Origin: Alisma plantago-aquatica
Lineage: Eukaryota > Streptophyta > Magnoliopsida > Alismatales > Alismataceae
DNA: 64,000 nucleotides
Direction of reading: 5' to 3'
Assembly: GCA_963693085.1 (NCBI GenBank)
Contig: OY856411.1
Location: 111,463,267 to 111,527,266, forward strand
Shown here: one piece after another, positions 46,987-57,634 of the stretch
Numbering within the stretch: the first letter of the stretch is position 1
Layout: each line of letters begins with the position of its first letter
Translations under genes and position numbers: made by a program
The notes under the pieces: model-generated
Database searches by the model: none
Told to the model about the DNA's origin: nothing
What the model saw: only the letters and a program-made list of their open reading frames with translations

Positions 46987-49559
46987 TAGGAAAGGGGCAC
47001 ATACCTACATAGAAGACAGTGGCAGTAAGGTTGGCATCAGGTGTTAGACCTAAGACAGATGGGTTATAACTAATGTTTATGAGATGAGCATGTAGAGCTT
47101 TGGAGAATCTTAGTCGGACATTGGTTTTGGATCATACGTTTAACCCAGGTAGGTGTAGACATGTATCCTTAAGAGTTTGACCCATCTTCTAAGAGAGAAC
47201 CTCAAGTTGTAGGACCAGTTATAGGGTTATCTCTAAAGAGAGAGGGAGAGACCCGATGAAAAAGGTTAGAGGCCTGGACTATGACACATGAGGAATCATG
47301 AGAAGTTGGATATGATATGGCCTTGAATGGACGACCCTAAGTAGATGTATGTGGTTTCCTCATGCACGATCCCTAGAGGCTTGTCATAACTTAGTTGCCT
47401 TTAGAGGAACCAAACCTTAGAAAGAGAAAGAGGCTTCTTGAACCAATGTACAGATGTTATAGGTGCCTACCTTTTAGGTATAGGAAGGAGAGTTTTGTAG
47501 ACCCTAAAGAGGTATGGTAATAAGTTGTGAGGCCTAGCACCCATTTGGTTGTCCTCGTGTAGGGCTCGAGGGGTTGTTCACGTGGAAGAGTGTTAGGATT
47601 TATATTCCCAATCTGGTATAGGTTTAGTTCATGTTGGAACGTATGCGTGTTTAGTTAGTCAACTGATGCATAAGAGGTGAACCTGGGGTTCCTGGACCCA
47701 AGAGGGGAAGTAGAATTGCCTATTTCACCTGATGCTCATGAGGCTATTTGAGTTCCTAAGGATTCGAGTATGGCACCCCCCTCATGTATTAGAGAAAAAG
47801 GAAACCCCACTTGGACTAAGATATGTGTTTGATGAACTCCTCACACATGTTGGTGACATATGCATGTATGATATTGGTCCAACTTCAAGGAATAAAGAAC
47901 AAAAATGACATACCAAGGAACTTAGAGTGGCTTAGTAGGTTGTCTTCTTGCTATCTACATGTATAAGTAGAAAGATAAGACTAAGCATACACATGGTGAT
48001 GTAAACCTTCAAAGTAAGGACGTCGGTGACCTTTGTAACTATCAAGAGATAGTTTTCTCCCATCCTGGGAAGGGACCCTTCATGTAGGGTGATTACCAGC
48101 TTTTGTTTAGGTTCGAGGTAACCTAAAGAGGTCTTTCATAGGAGCTTGATGAGCTAATTGGAGAGCACATAGTATGATTATGAATCTATTGACCCATGTG
48201 TGACCATCTCTAATGGGTAGGAGGATATGTTGCCGTGGCGGTAACTTGTATGGGGCCATACCAAGTTAGGTAAGTTGCCATGATCCCTATGAAAGGATGT
48301 AAGTTTGACCATGTATGCCTAGAGAGATGATGGAGATACAGGTAAGGATTCAAGTTTGAGATGTACCATGATAGAATCCTAAGTCAATACTAAGATCAGG
48401 TAGGGGGTAAGACTGATGGGAGTAGGAGTTGTCTATTCCCTAGATGCACAAGACCATAGGGTCGGGAGGTAACAAATATCTTTGCCCAGGGATCATGGGT
48501 TAGGAGGTTGACCACCTTCATGAGTTCATGGGACCAAGGGGTAAATGAGGGAGGCACTCCTTGGATGCATAAAGGAAGAGGGATGACCCCAAAAGTATCA
48601 GCACCCTGGAGACCTTGAGGAGATGACTAAAGATTGTACATAAGAGAGATGTGAAGAACCAAGAGTGTTTGGGAACATCCTTTCCATGGATGTAATCATA
48701 GATTTGAAGTATTCATTGTATGGAGTCATGAGAAGTAAGTTTCAACTTAGATTACAAAGTGTAATGGCGATGTGTGATGCACCATCTCTGCTCTTAGAAT
48801 GGGATGAACTCTATATTTGGACTGCAACCAAATGCTTATTTCCTCTCGTTATGGGTGTGAGAGACGAGGCAAAAGGTAGTATGAACATGTGCCTCTCTGG
48901 AAGTGGTTTGGAAACTATATGTTATAAGTTTGGGTTTTTTAACTGAGATGATGAGTTTGAAGTTTTCTTTACTTAGTTGATGTAACCCCGAGATGAGGAT
49001 ATTGAATGGAGTATATAGAGGTTTATATCTTCACCTATAAGGAAGCTTATGTGGTAACAAGATGTTCTCAGCTGAATACAGCTCAGGTGTACAACTATCT
49101 TGTTTAGCCAGTAGAGAGGTTGGAAGAGGTTTCTTGGTGAACCCTAAGTTCGTAAGAAGATGAGACCTATATGGCTAACACCCATATAAAACAAGACCCA
49201 TTGGTCAAGTTGGAGGTTACTCAGTTAGCTAGCCATGACCTTGAATAGATAAAAGGATTGTGGTAAGAACCTCATATACACCTCTCATCAAAGGAAGGTG
49301 ATGAAACCCACTACTAGAGTGGTTTAGGGCTCTGAGGAGTCAACCTTGAGGAAATATGACATGTAGGAGCTCGTGATGTTAGTACACCATACATCGTGGT
49401 ACTACTAAGGTAGTTATAGTTTGTAGTACTTTGAGGACCTGAGATGAAGAAGTATATAGAGTTGCACGTGGCCAGTGACCATACATTCCAGATGGTGAAG
49501 GTCAAACACCAGTAACCCATGAAGAGTTCTCGAGATGGAATGGGAGTAGATCACCATAG
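46085..49559 (+). pseudogene. decayed gag-protease-RT region of element B
   Basis: By position this should encode Gag, protease and RT. I see only short open stretches, for example 93 codons at 48665-48946 without a familiar motif, and a Lys/Glu/Ser-rich patch near 46600. The region is too degraded to assign domain by domain; profile search would be needed. Confidence 0.45.
46929..46983. repeat. CA/CATA/TA microsatellite
   Basis: CACACACATA, then four CATA units, then about 13 TA pairs. The short ORF through it is an artefact. Confidence 0.95.
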
Positions 49560-50260
49560 ATGTTGTGGTGGGTCTCCCCTAGACCATGATAGGTCATGAA
49601 GCAAATGGGTTATGGAAGATTGCCTTACCAAGTTGACCTAATCACTTGCGTAAGAGAGAACATTGTCAATATGACAAATCTAGTTGAACTATATATATGA
49701 GAGAGAGAGATAGTTCAACTACACTGTGATCTGAATTCAATATTTTGAGCATGACATCAAGTTCACTTCCATGTGGTGGAAGTAGGTACATGAAGAACTC
49801 GATGCTAGATTGAAGTTTAGTATAACTTATCACCCCCTGACTGATGGACAATTGAGAGAGTATGATCCAGACTTTAGAGGGTTTGATGAGAGCATGTGTG
49901 CTTGTTCAAGGTGATACATGGAAGTAGTACCTGCCCCTAGAAGAGTTTGCTTGTAATGATAGCCACCATAGCCAGTATCGGGATGTAAGAAGCTCTGTTA
50001 GGGAGGCCGTGTCGGTCACCACTTCATTAGGATGATGTCGGTGAGAGGACCTTGTGAAGGTCAGAGAAACCATAGTGTATGCAGATGAAGTCACTTTGAT
50101 TGAGCAATGGTTGAGAAAGCCCAGGATCGACAGGAGTCGTGAGCTGATGTGAAGTAGAGTGACATGCAGTTCACTGTGGGTAAACATGTGTAATGAAAAG
50201 ACAACCCCTCTGAGCTATAGATAATTAAGTTGAGTCCCTGATATGTAGGTTTATTTGAGA
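49560..50260 (+). pseudogene. element B integrase remnant
   Basis: Readable pieces in order: GLPR near 49580; LTDGQLRE near 49840 (family TDGQSER); LEGLMRACVLVQGDTWK and YLPLEEFACNDSHHSQY at 49871-49980 (family LEDMLRAC and LIEFAYNNSYHSSI). Stops and frame changes are frequent. Confidence 0.7.
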
Positions 50261-50600
50261 TGGATTAGTGGAGTTGCTTATGTTTAGCCTTACCCCTCAG
50301 GATAATATGAGGTACAATGTGTTCCATATGTCTGATCTAGAGAACCATGTGATGTACCCAAGCCATGCACTGAGCATTGAACCTATTGATCTTCAAAGGA
50401 GGCTTCTATATCCTGAGTCACCTATGAGGGTACGAGATACCAAGGTGAGAGGGAACGCAGATGTAAGAATATAAGATGATAAAGGTTCTTTGGAAGCACC
50501 ATGGAGAGGATGAAGCCACAATGGGAGCCAATGATGGACATGGAAAAGTCTTATCCTAAATTATTTGTATGTTTGGTGGAATTTTGAGGGCAAAATTCCT
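50261..50600 (+). pseudogene. element B chromodomain-like C-terminus
   Basis: YNVFHMSDLENHVMYPSHAL and EPIDLQRRLLYPESPMRVRD match the end of Tekay-type integrases (VFHVSMLRK...PSHV). VLWKHHGEDEAT, after a one-base frame change, continues as WEPMMDMEKSYPKLF, the chromodomain end. It supports the clade call for B. Confidence 0.78.
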
Positions 50601-50602
50601 AT

Positions 50603-50615
50603 AAGAGGGGAAGGA
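50603..50615 (+). other. polypurine tract of B
   Basis: AAGAGGGGAAGGA directly before the 3' LTR. Confidence 0.85.
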
Positions 50616-51635
50616 TGTTACAACCCCAATTTTTGGGTTCATATAGTTGGAAATATAATTTCCCCAATAAATGTATGATTATGGAAATTGTATGATTTAT
50701 GTGTATTGAATGGATTTCCTTTGCAATATTTCCTTTGTGCATGTGATTTCTTGGATCATAATATGTTAATGAGTCCAATATGATTCAAAGAAAGAAAAAA
50801 TCATATAATGCATTATTAAGAAGGAAATTTGAGATAATGAGGAAAAGATAAGAAATATGTGGAAATATGGATAATGTAATTGTCCTAGATGAGATTTCAA
50901 GTCCACATGGTTTCTAATGGTAAAAGGAATCCAGATAAATAATATAAAAGATTAAGAGAGAGAAAATATGTATAAAATATGCCTTTCTAAATAATAATTT
51001 GCATATGAAGAAAAGTCTCTCATACTTTTGATTTTGAGTCCCAAACTTGGTACACAAGTAGATTAAGTCATCATGTACTTTCCCCTAAAATTAGGGATTT
51101 AAAAGATAAATGGATTGGGAGATACAATTTTTGTAATATTTCCTAAAGTGAAGATGAATTATTTAAATGTCACGTTTTTCCAATATTAGGCCATGATCTT
51201 TGTGCTTGATGCATAGCTGATAATCATGGATCGAGGATTCGACAGTGGTTGTACTTCACACTCTTTTATTAGAAATAGGAAAGGAGGAATAGGAAAAATG
51301 AGATTCAAGATCGATTTCCTCACTGACCAATGCATGAGTGCTCTTGGAAAGTCTCCCAATGGGATCAGGAGAGGTTTGCAGACCCAAGGATCAAAAGTTT
51401 GCTAGGATTTCAGGAGTCCTAAAGGCTTCACCCAATCTGAGCAAACATGCCACACTAGGGGAGTATAAATAGGAGGTTAGAGGACCATCTACGATCACCC
51501 AAGGGTGCGTTGAGTTCCTCTAAACTAGTGGTTTAAACCCCAGTCTTATATTTTGAGCACTAGACATGTTCTTCTCTTCCTTCTTCCTAGTTTCTATTGG
51601 GGGAACTTCCTAGTCGACTACCCTATATGAGTGTC
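50616..51635 (+). repeat. 3' LTR of element B, first 1020 bp
   Basis: Starts TGTTACAACCCC like 43144. A 16-base insertion near 50725 is the main difference in the first 150 bases. Ends abruptly after GAGTGTC where D is inserted. Confidence 0.88.
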
Positions 51636-53205
51636 TGACACGCTTTTTACGTGCGTCGAACGCAAGTGTACGCGTCAATGTAGTAAAGGCCTTTGTGAGG
51701 CCTGAGTCGAACTCAGGGACATTGAATTATCAGAGACTACTACTAACTACTCGCAATTAGCTAGACCGGTTTAAAATGGTTTGAGAGTTGATTGTAAAAT
51801 TAAAAGAAAAGAAAACAAAATAAAGCAATCGATTAAAGGGTTAATTTAATCAATTCAAGTGGAGATCTTTAGGATTGCGGTTTCACCGCAGGTTATCATT
51901 GTATGAATTTCTATATAGCAACTCAGATTCATCTCTCTATCTGGGTAGTGGCCTGTAGTCAGAATTGCCCACTGTTGTGGTACAATTCACTACCTATGTC
52001 TAGGTCGGTTCCACCTTCGTAGTAACCTATACCCTAAACTAGGCGCATTAGAAATGACCTCTAGGTTTCCACCATTAACCTTACATCACCTTGTTCAAGG
52101 GATTTGTCAATTAATGTGAATTTCGTCTCTTTTCAACCGTTAGTTCTTCTTTCAAAGTAATTAAGGGCATTAGATTATTATTATGGTGATCAAGCATAAC
52201 AATATAATTGAGAAAACGAAATCATACCATGGATTTAAGAGATAAACGATGAATTACTATGATAAAATTGTCATACAATGACTCCCCGGGCTACTCCCAC
52301 TCCTAAAGATAAAGGGGATCAGCCCCGCATGTTCATCTCAGAGCAAAACATGGTAGAGAAAAGGGGAAACATGGAGAAAAACGTGATTAAGTAGTAAAAC
52401 CCCTGAACGGAGAAGATCCAAGCGTTCCTTGGCGTAGAATGTGCGATCTCCGGCCTTTCGGCGGTGGAAAACGTCTTCTTCGGCGTCCGGAACGGCTGGG
52501 GCGTGCTTCTGGGCTCCGTTCTTCTCTCCACACCTTCTCGGGACGTTTACAGCGGCTAATGACGTGATACTCAGCTCTTGGCCACCTTCATTAGGTATAA
52601 TCACCGAGTTAGGTTGCAAAAATATCACAGCCGTCAGATTTAGATCAATCTGAAACCAACTTGTATCTGACGGTGTCGATACTATCGACGCGAGTCGATA
52701 GTATCGACCTTGCACTGTATCGGCTGGTCTTCTTTTCTTTTCTTTGTCGCGACTGATGCTAACTCGATACCATCGACGAGGGTCGATGGTATCGACTCCC
52801 TTAGGCATCACTTTTATCTTTTTTCGTCGCTGATGCTCCTCGTGTCGATAGTATCGACTTTAGGGTCGATAGTATCAACTGTCTTCTCGCCAGCAACCTT
52901 ATGGTAAGTCGCTACCATCGACTCTGTGCTGCTCCTTGCGGATGGCAACCTGTGGTCTGGTCGATGGTATCGACAGTAGCAGATATTCATTTTTCCTGAA
53001 ATTACAACACAAAACCACATAAGCCGAAATAAAACATATTATTGTAATCATTTATGCTCAAAATACCAAAATAAGGGAGATTCAACATAGAGAAGGATCA
53101 TAGACCAAAGTAAATGAATCATGTACTATTAACCACCAAAATGACCAATAAATGCATAAAACACAAGTAAAATATGTCTATAAATGTGACAAAATCATCG
53201 CATCA
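51636..53205 (-). repeat. 3' LTR of element D (1570 bp)
   Basis: The plus strand starts TGACACGCTTTTTACGTGCG and ends GCGATGATTTTG complement ...CATCGCATCA. It matches 62896-64000 at a constant offset of 11260. I see no standard TATA box in it. The 157-codon ORF it contains on the minus strand has no known domain. Confidence 0.93.
52668..52978. repeat. GTCGATACTATCGAC palindrome cluster in the 3' LTR of D
   Basis: Four pairs of 13-15-base near-palindromes with core ACT/AGT or ACC/GGT. In three of four pairs the two cores are complementary. It recurs in the 5' LTR from 63934 and in the interior at 56572-57106. Confidence 0.88.
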
Positions 53206-53248
53206 AACTCCCCTAAGCTTGAACATTGCTCGCCCTCGAGCAACTAAA
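53206..53248 (-). other. polypurine tract and pre-LTR motif of D
   Basis: The minus strand reads TTGCTCGAGGGCGAGCAATG, TTCAAGCTTAGGGGAGTT, then the LTR. GAGG(A/G)CGAGCAA and the purine run are shared with element C at 40528-40559. Confidence 0.8.
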
Positions 53249-54770
53249 CTTTAGAATAGAATTGCGAGGGTCAACTAAAGAACAAATCATCACAACAAAC
53301 ATAACCATATGATCCCCACCGAATATTCACATTCCGGCCCTTACTAACCACAGAATGATAATTATCCTAAAGGCGACAATAATCATCCATAAAAGATATC
53401 TACCTCAAAATTGATGAACACTATCATATAAGGTAGTTAACATAATAAAATTCACCAGTTCAGACTCGGTGCATCTTATGATCTCCTATTCTACGTTGCT
53501 CGCCCTAACTACTATCTACATGGAAGAATGTCTCCTGATATTCACAAGTGAGGAGAAAATCACGGTGGCCTACCAATTCGAGCAACGGGTGGATGAAATG
53601 GGTGGCTCATGGAAGAAATGGAAGCATTATATGATTTCAACATGCACAAAACAACAATGACCTAAATGATGCATATGCAAGTGTAAATGCCCTAATGCCT
53701 ACATTTGGGTGGTATGATGCATGCACTATTATTCCGTCTCAAGGTGAGATGGAATGTCTACAAAAGCTACACCATGTGCTTATTCTTCTTAAAATGCAGT
53801 GAAAAAACATGTTCCTTTCTCCCTCTCATTCCTATTTACTTCTCAATTCTCTTTTTTTTCATTTTCATATTTTTCTTCTCTTTTTTTCATTTTCAGGCCC
53901 TTTATATCCAATAATGACAATGAATTATTTGCCGGGCTCACTTTTTCTACATAGCACAAATGTTTGAAGCATTTAGAAGGTATGGAACAAGTTAATCACC
54001 CTTATTGTTTCATAAGAAATAAGATACATGATGTATTGTATGCATAAAAATTATGAATGCAGCTAAATGGCACGCACCTAAGGATAATGTGCATGTATAG
54101 CTACTCTATTTTTTTATTTTCATGCAAAACATGTGAAAATACTTTGCAATGCAAGACCTATCTACATGAGATGCATTCAAAAAGATTAAAACCGTAATGT
54201 ACTTCCAATTCTTATGGTGGATTATGAAAATAATGAGGATAGATCACAATACTAATTGACTGAACCTTTGAAAATTATTATGTGTCCCTCCTTACTGACC
54301 TGTGTAGTAATTAAGAGGTTCCTCTCTCTTACTTCAAATTAAGGTCTCATTATCATTTGGTCAGTTTAGGCTCAAACAACCAATTCTGTCCATTTTTCAT
54401 GAATCCTTAGGAATGTACAGTTGTGATTTTCTATTTTAGAGTTGACAAACCCAATCATTTTCTTAAGTTATGTGCCCAAAGTCGAACAACACAAGCTTGC
54501 AAAGCACTAAAATTTTTTAAGTTTTCCCTTAATTCCCATGTACAAACAAACGAGATGACACGTGACTTAAGACAACCACAATTACACTAGATAGAGTGTG
54601 GATCCTACAAAGAAACTAAGAACTAAGAAAAACAAATGACAAAAGACAAAATAATAACACTAAAAACTGAGAAAACTAAAGGATAGAGCTGTTCCAACTC
54701 CCCCCAAGCATGAATTCGACTATGGCCTCATAGTAAAAAACAACCTTAAAAGGTGGAACAGTGATACCGA
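53249..54770 (-). other. 3' untranslated region of element D
   Basis: 1.5 kb without a credible ORF between the end of the PF20167-like frame and the polypurine tract. It holds a long pyrimidine-rich run on the plus strand at 53849-53892 (purine-rich on the element's sense strand). Confidence 0.6.
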
Positions 54771-56360
54771 TCATTCTTCCGGTGGAGGCGGGTACTGCGG
54801 GGCCGTGGGGTCCCAAGACGGGTACTGCCCCTAAAAGCTCGGATCATACTGGGGCATAGATGGAGGTTGTGGATACCCCCCAAAATAATTCTGACTCCAG
54901 TAATGATCGTAGAAGGGTTGATGCTGCATCTCCATCCTATTCAACCTATCATGCATGAACTGTTGGTTGTCGAGGATGAGGCACTCATTTTCAAAAATAG
55001 CCCTTTGATTTTCAAGCAGCCGGTTCGTTGTATCATGAATACCAGCATATGTCGATGTATGTTGTTGTTGCATCTGATGTATATCCTGCAGCATTGCATA
55101 CATTCCTTGCATTGAGTAGACATCCTCGCTTTACTACGAGGGCGGTGGTGGTGGCGGAGGCTGCAAAGATGAAGATGCACCCGGATGCATGCGAGGACGC
55201 TTCCTAGGTGCCACTCGTGCACGAAGAGGAGTGAAAGCCTCCTCTTCCTCTTCATTATCATCGCCATCATCATCGTTGTCGTCGTTGCCGCCGTCCTCAT
55301 CTGAATCAGCAATGGCTATGATTGGCCATCGGAAATGCTGCACACCATCAATGTCGAAGACGGGGTCTGGAAGTGAACACTCTTGATATGCTTGGTTGAC
55401 ATGGAAGTGTGCATATGCCAAGCCATCTCGAAGAAGGATGAGGTTGGAGCGGTGCAGATGTTGTAGGTTAACCTTGCTCCTGTTGGAGAGAGGAGTCGGA
55501 TGGGAGAAATTCAACCCAAGATAGGAGGCCAGCGGTGTGATGAGCCCTCCAAAGTGAATTGGAGCCTTCCGCGTACTCCTCTTTACCGCCAACACATGCG
55601 TTAAGAAGAACACGCCCCAGTTGCACTCCTCTTTCTTCAGCAATTTGTACAAGAAAAACAAATCCGCCTCTTGAAACTTGCTGAGAGACAGATCACCACG
55701 GCCAAATAGGGTGGTGCAGATCATGCGGTGAAGAATCCGCATGAACGGATGCTCGAAATCCGCTACCGCCGCGTTGTGGTAGCTCACAGATTTGCCTGGC
55801 AGCACAGTCACTAGCTCGGCGAAGATAGCATCATAATCTGTCATGTTGTCTGGCTGCCGGTACTGCTCTCGCCCATGATTCCAGTTATAGATAGAGTTGA
55901 ACTGTTGGAGAGTGAGAGTGTAATCATTATTGTACAGCCGGAAAGAAACACAGCCTTTTATCCATTCACAGTCAGTGGCAATGATGTCGTTTGGCATGAC
56001 GCAGATGTCCAGCGACGCCATGAACTCTGCCACGAGTTCCTTGTATGTCAGCCATTCTCTGAAGAATGGCTGGCCGTCAGCATGGAGTTCCATCTCATCA
56101 GGCCTCCTGCCCATATGCCTTGCTTTCCCCTTAAGCATGTAGGCCAGATTAGCCTCGAACCCCAGATTACGGATCATGTTGTGGTCGACGTAGTGGGTCG
56201 GCTCAATCTTGCGCTTCATCAGTTCCTCATAGACCTTCTTGACTTCCGTAGAAGGATGGAAAATCTGCAGACGTGGAATGGATGCAGTCGGTGGAGGAAC
56301 GAACACCGGTATCTCCATCGGTGTCGCCTGTGAAGAAGAAGCGCCGACAGTATGGACCAT
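54771..56360 (-). pseudogene. putative plant transposon protein (PF20167-like) of element D
   Basis: ATG at 56360; about 408 residues to a TAG at 55134, directly followed by TAA (55131). The same frame continues 100 residues to a TAG (54831) and ends at TGA 54771, so the original product was about 530 residues. N-terminal globular part with TYKELVAEFMASL and SFRLYNNDYTLTLQQFNSIY, the family pattern; then an Asp/Glu run (about residues 355-375), a basic patch APRKRPRMH that could be a nuclear signal, a proline run, a Gln-rich helix and a Tyr/Pro-rich tail. Same layout as 413-1594. It has its own upstream TATA box and palindrome cluster. Function unknown. Confidence 0.78.
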
Positions 56361-56540
56361 TATCAAAGAAGAAAGGATAGAGATGGAGCTCGGGGAAGGT
56401 CAGAGAAGAGTATCTCTGCTCGATGAAGAACTTGCTCCTTAGATGCTCGTGGCTGGGCTCCGATTGCTCACAAAGATGCACGACACAAGTGGAGAAGGAT
56501 TGCTCTGAAGTTGTGATGTCATATGATGACAATCCATCCC

Positions 56541-56547
56541 TTATATA
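56541..56547 (-). promoter_or_regulatory. TATA box of an internal promoter before the D PF20167-like ORF
   Basis: The minus strand reads AGTTATATAAGGGATGG, about 181 bases upstream of the ATG at 56360 and about 25 bases downstream of the palindrome cluster. Confidence 0.55.
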
Positions 56548-56571
56548 ACTGTGGCCGGCGCTGCTGTATGC

Positions 56572-57106
56572 CCGTCGATACCATCGACGCGAGTCGATGG
56601 TATCGACTCCTGTAGCACAATCCGTCCGTCGCTGGTATCGACGGTCATCGATGGCTTGATGTGGGGGCCCGGATCGATGACGTGTCGAGACTATCGACAG
56701 ATGTCGATGGTATCGACCCGTCCCACGGATCGACTATCTCAATGCAGCGATCACCATTGATTTCCTCTCGCGGATCGGTGATGTGTATCGTCGATACTAT
56801 CGATGCAAGTCGATAGTATCGACTTCTGGTTAGGGCAACACCCTCGCGAGACCTGGCTACTGCCTTCTTCCTGTAACTGGTTCGATACCATCAACAGGCC
56901 TATCGATGGTATTGACTTCACTGAGACAATTTGCCTCTGAATATCTCCAGAGATCTCGATAGTATCGACATGCATGTCGATACTATCGACCTCATCTTTG
57001 CAATCAACCTATTGGTGTTTCGATACCATCGACGAGGCCATCGATAGTATCGACACAGAGCGATTTTTGCAGCTGCCAACCTGTACCCATCTCGATACCA
57101 TCGACT
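56572..57106. repeat. GTCGATACTATCGAC palindrome cluster, internal to D
   Basis: Six to seven paired units and one single. Same words as the LTR cluster. Four of the paired units have complementary cores (56575, 56790, 56881, 56957); two clear exceptions are at 56685 and 57020. Confidence 0.88.
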
Positions 57107-57223
57107 CTGCCTCAGTCATGCACATTGAGCAAATGATCACAGTACCTTTTTTACCCTAAAAATGAAATCAAATCAAATCAAAGTACAAAATGTGAAAGAA
57201 ACTAACTACACTAGCGATGGCTG

Positions 57224-57272
57224 GATTGCCTCCCAACAAGCACCCTTATTTAACGTCTTAGGCTAGACGACT
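57224..57272 (-). other. conserved post-pol motif, element D copy
   Basis: The minus strand reads TCTAGCCTAAGACGTTAAAT followed by AAGGGTGCTTGTTGGGAG. It begins about 10 bases after the integrase stop (57282). Counterpart at 39081-39130 in element C. Confidence 0.72.
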
Positions 57273-57281
57273 TGAAGCTCC

Positions 57282-57599
57282 TCATGCATCTGGAAGTGCA
57301 ATGAGTTTGACCTCATTCACTTTCCATGTGTAATCTTCACCGAAGTACAATTTCAATCGTTGTCCATTGACCAGGAATGTTGTCTCTCCATCACGCACCA
57401 TGATTGCGCCATGTGGCCTGACCTCCTCTATGGTGAACGGTCCACTCCACTGGGATTTCAATTTCCCAGGATGCATCTTCAACCTGGAGTTGAACAACAG
57501 TTCACGATCTCCTTTCTTGAAGATGCGCATTTGAATATGGCGATCATGAATCAACTGTGTTCGCTCCTTGTAGATCTGTGAGCTTTCATATGCATTCAC
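57282..57599 (-). pseudogene. element D integrase C-terminus
   Basis: 105 residues: RIFKKGDRELLFNSRLKMHP, GKLKSQWSGPFTIEEVRPHG and FLVNGQRLKLY are the usual C-terminal domain of Athila/Tat integrase. It is in a different frame from the core (57635-59953), so an indel near 57600-57634 separates the two. No chromodomain follows, as expected for this lineage. Confidence 0.85.
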
Positions 57600-57634
57600 C
57601 CTCCATCATAGCTAACATTTTGCTTCCTCAGCGC

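Larger units (their letters stand above)
43144..51635 (+). mobile_element. Tekay-like Gypsy retrotransposon B, decayed, interrupted by D
   Basis: 5' LTR 43144-46070, primer site, decayed interior, polypurine tract, and the first 1020 bp of the 3' LTR. The 3' LTR stops at 51635 where D begins; the corresponding position in the 5' LTR is 44139. The remaining 1.9 kb of the 3' LTR should lie to the right of D outside the window. The GAGGA before 43144 may be the target duplication, but its partner is not visible. Confidence 0.82.

Noticed and set aside
46853..47047. 64-codon ORF
   Set aside because: Created by the CATA/TA microsatellite.
48665..48946. 93-codon ORF as a gene in element B
   Set aside because: Lies in the decayed pol region of B with no identifiable domain; treated as part of the remnant.
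52338..52811. 157-codon minus-strand ORF in LTR D (and its copy at 63598-63975)
   Set aside because: Lies wholly within an LTR, runs through the palindrome cluster, has no known domain, and the two LTR copies differ in length.
56227..56532. 101-codon minus-strand ORF overlapping the start of the D PF20167-like ORF
   Set aside because: Different frame, lies in the leader between the TATA box and the ATG; no conserved motif.
56572..57106. Regularly spaced short repeats that resemble a CRISPR array
   Set aside because: Spacing is uneven, repeats are near-palindromes in both orientations with variant cores, and the setting is a plant retrotransposon.
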